From Hemerocallis citrina (Eukaryota > Streptophyta > Magnoliopsida > Asparagales > Asphodelaceae): a DNA stretch of 64,000 nt. Made by a program: the position numbers and the translations under genes. Below are positions 58,810-64,000 of the stretch, in pieces. The notes beneath the pieces are model-generated. The model did no database searches. It worked only from the letters and a program-made list of their open reading frames with translations, and had not been told where the DNA came from. Each line of letters starts with the position of its first letter. Position 1 is the stretch's first letter. The DNA lies in NCBI GenBank assembly GCA_017893485.1, contig CM030363.1:113083073-113147072 (forward strand), given 5' to 3'.

Positions 58810-58824
58810 AAGGTGGGTAGGATT
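58810..58824 (+). other. Polypurine tract of element F
   Basis: AAGGTGGGTAGGATT adjoining the 3' LTR, close to the tract in E. Confidence 0.82.
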
Positions 58825-59225
58825 TGTAACCCTTTTTTTCCAAAAATATATTTTTGTGTATTTTCTGTATTCAAAATTTTCACAAATTAATTTCTCGGTT
58901 TTTAAATTCTTTTCACAAAATATATTTTTGGATCTTCTAGTCAAAATTTATTTTCAATTAATAATTATATTTGTAACTATTTTTTTAATACAATTCTTAT
59001 TATTGTTATTAACACTTCGATTTCTATTATTATTTTTAATATTATTATTATTAGGGAAAAAGGGGTATGAGCAACTTGCTCATTTAGTAAATAAGCAATT
59101 GATGATGTGGCATACATGTGATTGGAAAATCTTTAAAAGGGTTAGTTATCCAATGTATCACATGCATGCCACATAATCAATTGCTCATTTATTAAATGAG
59201 CAAGTTGCTCATATCCCTTTTACCC

Positions 59226-59269
<44 letters not shown>

Positions 59270-62200
59270 GTTATTGTTTTTATTATTATTATTAATATTT
59301 CTATAAAATTCTAAATTTGTATTTTTATTAGTTATTGTACTTTCCTATTACCCAAAACCCATTTTTTATTTTATTGGATTTCTTTTATTAAAAACCCTTA
59401 AACCTTATAATCCCTAAAACCCATTTAAACCTAATACCCTATTCTTTAACCCATTTACCCATTTAATACCCACACCTATAACCCTAAACCCAATACCATT
59501 AACCGATATCCTGATTAACTATTACTCCACCTTACTTGAAAACCCCCAAACCCGTTTACTTTCCCCACCCGAAACCATGAAATCCTAAACCTAACTATAT
59601 AAATACCTATCATGCTTACCTATTCATCTCCATGCGTGTGCCGCTTCGTCTTCTCCCCATCTCCGACCACCCATCCCTGTGCTTTACCTCCCGATCGTCT
59701 GCTGCTCCCGACCCCCTCTCCATCCTTTCTCCCTCCTCTTGCGTCGCAACCATCCCATCTCCTGGGCGCGCTCCACCGTTCTCTCCTCCGCCGCTAGTTG
59801 TCTCAACCAGCGACAGCGTTGATCCTCTACAGCGCCAGCAGCAGATCACCTCGGCACCCCTCCTAGCCCTCTCCCCGTCATCCAGTCTTCCTCGACAACG
59901 ACTTCATCAGCCAGCCCCTGCGTCGCACTGATTCTCCGACGCAAGGTAGGAACGTCAACCGCTCTAGATGCCCTGTGTCGACTAGTAGCTCCCCTGCGTC
60001 GTCGCTCCGTAGTCAGCAGCGCAGCCAGCACTGTCCCCGCCTTGCAGCCAGCCTGCCCTTTTGCTGTGATCATGAGGTTTTGATCTTCCTTGATCGTGGG
60101 CCGTAGATCTCATCTTGATCACATCTTGATCATGGAGTGTTTGCTCATGGCTTTGATTGTGAGCCATCCGTTGGATCTTGATCATCATCTCCTCTTGATG
60201 CCATTGGTTTCTTTGTGATCAAGTCTTGATCATGTTCAAATCTCGACCATTGATCGCATTATCATCATCTTGGAGTTCTTGGATCACTTTGATTAGTGGC
60301 CGTCTGATCGTCGTTCTGATCCGATCATCATCATCATCATCATCAAGATACTGATCACATCTCGATCTCGATCTTGATCTTTGATCAGAGTCGTCCAATC
60401 TGATCTGATCGCCTTGATCTCTTGATCTCATGATCTCAGCCGTCAGATCGTGTTCGTGGGTTATTTGTTCTTTGGATTAGTGATCGTGTTCGTGTTCGCT
60501 TGTTCGTAATTTTGTGTTCGTGCCCGGGAATATGTTCCTGTTATTCTTGCTCTTTTCTCCGTTGAATTCGTCGTCTCTCAGACAAGTAACTTGTACTCAA
60601 ATTCGTTTGTATGATACAAGTCAAAAATACCACCTATAGTGTAGTTAGGTCTAGAGACGACTCTTGTTTGTGTTATTCTTGATGAGTTTTGTCTGTATAG
60701 TGCTATTTGACCATAGATGACTCACGACATAAAATTTGACATGAAATAACTTAGGTTTTACCCGTTCTTGATTTGATCATGTATGTGGAACTTTTGGGAA
60801 AATTCGTGATTTTTTTGAGACCCATGTGACATACTTGGTGTGGACATGCTGGATACCCTAATTCATGATGTTTGGATACTTGGTAGACTCGATTTCATGT
60901 TTGGTTATGTTTTGAATAAGTTTTTTATGATATATGTTGAGTTGTTGTTAAAGGGAAAAATCTGTATTTTGTCGCTGATCTGTTTTGTTTGCTATTTTGG
61001 ACTGTCTTGAAGTTAGTAACTTAATTTCAGGATAAAACATGAGTTTTAGAGAAATTCGTCTTCTTTCCAACCTCTCTTACCTTGCTCAATTTCGTTTTCG
61101 TATGTGTGAGTTATGACTGTTTTACTACAGAGGTGTAGATCATTTCCAGATTTCGTTTCTTGGTAATTTTGATGATTAAATTATTTTGATACTAGTTCTA
61201 AGCATGTTATTTTGATCTGAAACTTTGGTCAGTTTTTCTATATCTACTTAGGGATTACCCATAATTTTTGGTGGATTTTACTGATGAGTTTTATGTGCCG
61301 TTTCATGCTCGTTTATTTTGCTCGCTGTATTTTGCTCGCTGTACTGTAAAGAATCGTATTTTCACCCTGATTTTTTTTACTGTATGAGAAATATTTGTGA
61401 AATATAAAAGTTAATATATTTTGTCTATTTTCATCACCCTTTGGCGGATTTGGATTTTGTTTCACTGGTTGGGAGATATTATAGTTTTCGTACAGCAGTG
61501 TTGGAAATTACAGATTTGCCAAACTCTCGTTTATTGATGTTTCCTATTTTTGATGACTGATCTAATTTTACTGGAAAAATTTGAAACTTTATATTTAGAT
61601 ACTGGACATATAGGAAAATACCTCAGATTCTTCGTAGATTTCTTTATTGAGTTTTCCTGCTGTTTTTCTGCTCTCGAATTCGTTTTCCTTATTTCTGGCT
61701 GAACCTATTTTCTGTATTCAAATCTGTTTCGAGCTATGTTTTTGTGAATTAATATATGACTTATTTATACTCGCTGGATTCAGTTGGGAGTCTATTTTCT
61801 AGAGGTTTCAACGGATTAAGGTTTGCATGCTTGTAATACTAGAAATCACTATTTTACTACAGTATGGTCTTACTGTCCTGAACTAGAGACATGGTTATTT
61901 TATTCTTTTATGAGTTCTCTTGTACCCGTACATGTTTATCTTACAACTTGAACTTGTCACATGATCATGTCATGTTATTCTTGATATATTTTGTACACCT
62001 ACATTCTTGTTTGACATTAATAATAAATAATCAAGCTGGGGTTTAAGGAAAAGATCTAATAGTGGATAATTCAGAAACGTGTACTCGGAAGGGGATCCAC
62101 TGATCTTACGTGATTACTTGAGACATGTTGACATGTGATTACTTGATACTTGCATGCAAGACACGATACTTGCCACTTGCACAACTTGACACGTGATTAC

Positions 62201-63048
62201 ATCATACATGATACATGATACTTGGAGCTTGGAGCTCGATTACTTGACTTGTCCCCGAGTATACTGCCCTCCATGGTCCACGATGAAATCTAAAACGAAA
62301 CTATTTGTTGTAGCAACCATGTAAGGTGGGCTGCATGAAGTGCTACCTAAATAGTAATCACTACAAGACTTGATACATGATATTTGAACATGATACTTGA
62401 ACATGATACATGTTTGCTTGATACTTGACTACATGATACTTGAGACTTAAAACTTGATAATTGATACATGATTACATGATACTTGACTCTTGATATATGC
62501 TACATGATACTTGTTCTCTTTTCCATGTTAGTTGTTATTTTGACATCATGCTTATACCATGTTATTAGTTAGTTTCCCCATGTACTTGTATCCTACATTA
62601 TAAGTGGCCCGCAACGTGTACATGATTTTCTCTTTTTCTCTTTCCTGCAATTGTTGAATAGCAGATTTTAGAGAACAGGTTCCAGACGGTATTGGTGACA
62701 TAGAGTATTAGTGCTACATTTTATTATTATTATTATTTGTAGCTTGCTTGAACAATATTTTATTTGATTACTTGGATTCATTCTTGTATTTGGGCAATGT
62801 GACCCAGGATAATTGTTTTATTCAGATCATGACTATTTGAGATTTATATATTTGGTTTCAAGTATTCTTGTTGATATTTTGGTTCATGTATGCATGTTGG
62901 TTGATACTTTTGCTTCCGACTCTGATGATTCTTGTGAATGTTGTAAAGATTCTTGAACAGCTTATGGATGATGAAAATCATTCACTGAGTTTTTGTCTCG
63001 TATCCGTATTCCGTATTCTGTATTCTTTTTGGAAAGCGGGGCGTGACA
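58825..63048 (+). repeat. Element F 3' LTR
   Basis: 4224 bp, TGTAACCC to GGGGCGTGACA. About 200 bp longer than the 5' copy, mainly through the 172-bp MITE at 59054-59225. Otherwise collinear, with scattered substitutions and small indels. Confidence 0.92.
59054..59225. mobile_element. Foldback MITE (172 bp)
   Basis: Long terminal inverted repeats of about 60 bp: the left arm starts GGGAAAAAGGGGTATGAGCA and the right arm, complemented, GGGTAAAAGGGATATGAGCA. It lies in a TTA-repeat tract, so the duplication is ambiguous; TTA would suit PIF/Harbinger. The 5' LTR of F lacks it, giving an empty-site control. Confidence 0.9.
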
Positions 63049-64000
63049 GTAGTTGTGACTTCCCTTTGGCTTATCATTTGATGATCTCATTTTACTTGTT
63101 ACCATCCTTATCAATTACATGATCACAAGAGTCACAATTTTTTGTTGATTTATTTGTTTCACAACTAGTTAGATCTATTTTATCATCTAGTTATTTAAAC
63201 ACATGAAATTAAGAATCACCTTGACTTTTAGATGTATGTTTGTATGATGCATGTGTTGATTTTGATCTCTTTTGAGTTGACAATAGCCATGGACACTGAT
63301 TTGATGCTTGTGAACCCATGATTTGTATCACAAACTATTTTGGAATCATAATAATTGTTAATCATGCCACTTTTCATATAAAAGAAATCACTTATGTTGT
63401 TATTCCTTTCTTTACTTGCTGTTTCGACCCCGATAAAATTAGAATCTGGACTTGAATTCTGAACATGAAATGTAGCCACAGGTGTCTAGTTTACAACCCT
63501 TTTGACGGAAATGAATTCCGAATTGCATTGTGTGAGTAATCGCAGTTTTACTGCTGCTGTGCCTGGAAATTTCAGATTCATAAGTTTGTTGTGTCGTCCT
63601 ATTTTCCAATTTAATTTGACTATGATATCTATAATATAATGACTTAAAATTTTTCATGCTAATACTATACACACTAGAGGACCTTCCATAATTTTCCTGG
63701 AATTAATTGATTAAGTTTTAGACTTGTTTCATGTTTCTAAACACAATTTTACAATTCTGGCTGGACATGAAATCTGGGTAATTTGCTGTTTTGAAATTAG
63801 TTGCTACAACTTTTTATGTATCTTGTTTATATGAGCTGCAACCGGCAGGGAGTCTAGTTTCTAGATTTTCTGACGGATAAAGATTTTCATTTTTGTACCA
63901 ATGGGAATCTCAGTTTTGATGTAGCAACGTCATGCTGTCCAGAATTGGAATTCTCGTCATTTTTGATAATTATATTTTGTTTGATACTCGAATATGCTTT
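63049..64000 (+). mobile_element. LTR H, continuation to the window end
   Basis: Starts with the GTAGT duplication. Contains two of the internal LTR units (near 63520-63600 and 63850-63950), with GAGTCTAGTTTCTAGATTTT shared with D and F. No coding feature. Its end is outside the window. Confidence 0.65.

Larger units (their letters stand above)
57872..58824 (+). other. Non-coding core of element F
   Basis: 953 bp between LTRs. The first 30 bp hold the primer site. The remainder is pyrimidine-rich (TTCTTTCC-like). Its open frames (for example 58320-58781) translate to low-complexity Phe/Leu/Ser strings without domains, as expected from composition. The last 45 bp hold hairpin and polypurine tract. 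Confidence 0.85.
53857..63048 (+). mobile_element. Element F: large non-autonomous LTR element (LARD-like)
   Basis: Perfect GTAGT target duplication (53852-53856 and 63049-63053). LTRs 53857-57871 and 58825-63048 enclose only 953 bp. The internal DNA starts with a perfect initiator-Met primer site and ends with hairpin and polypurine tract, but encodes no gag or pol domain. LTR ends closely match those of E, so it could have been mobilised by E-type proteins. LTRs of about 4 kb with a very short core are unusual. Confidence 0.9.

Overview
This is repeat-dense plant nuclear DNA with no host gene that I can support. The elements are angiosperm LTR-retrotransposon lineages: Ty3/gypsy Tat-like, Tekay (chromodomain) and Athila, and Ty1/copia SIRE-like. 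Primer-binding sites match plant initiator tRNA-Met or tRNA-Asp, and there are plant-type TATA boxes, a foldback MITE and a probable Helitron. I cannot name the species. Almost every protein-like frame is a decayed gag or pol piece.

Left nest (1-26845). A Tat-like pol remnant (1-1016) ends at a possible LTR edge. Element A, a Tekay-type Ty3 element, occupies 1163-26845 (LTRs 1163-4544 and 24156-26845; flanks ATGAT/ATGAA). A has lost protease and most of its reverse transcriptase, and carries a Glu-rich ORF ahead of gag. Its integrase is split by element B, a probable 5.9-kb solo LTR (7220-23123; flanks CATTT/CAGTT). B contains a Helitron-like insert (8979-9572) and element C, a 10-kb minus-strand SIRE-like copia element (10221-20204, perfect AAGCT target duplication) with a third ORF after pol.

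Middle (26846-32077). About 1.8 kb without recognisable features is followed by a truncated Athila element: LTR, tRNA-Asp-type primer site, gag and the start of protease.

Right nest (32078-64000). LTR D interrupts the Athila protease. D is interrupted by element E, a minus-strand Tekay element (34505-52066, perfect ACTTG duplication), and by LTR H (from 52257, running off the window). E has two candidate GT-AG introns in gag and at the gag-protease junction, and its right LTR contains a 5.8-kb solo LTR, element I (43899-49667, perfect CCATT duplication). H contains element F (53857-63048, perfect GTAGT duplication), which has 4-kb LTRs around a 953-bp non-coding core and uses the same type of LTR as E. 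A 172-bp MITE (59054-59225) sits in the 3' LTR of F. The deepest chain is Athila > D > H > F > MITE.

Most notable signals: (1) a hairpin just upstream of the polypurine tract in A, E and F, whose stem changes by compensatory substitutions; (2) the two introns of E, the second having a splice acceptor TAG that is also the stop codon of the unspliced gag frame; (3) F as a coding-free element that keeps the terminal signals of E; (4) a palindrome containing AGTCGACT scattered through element C.
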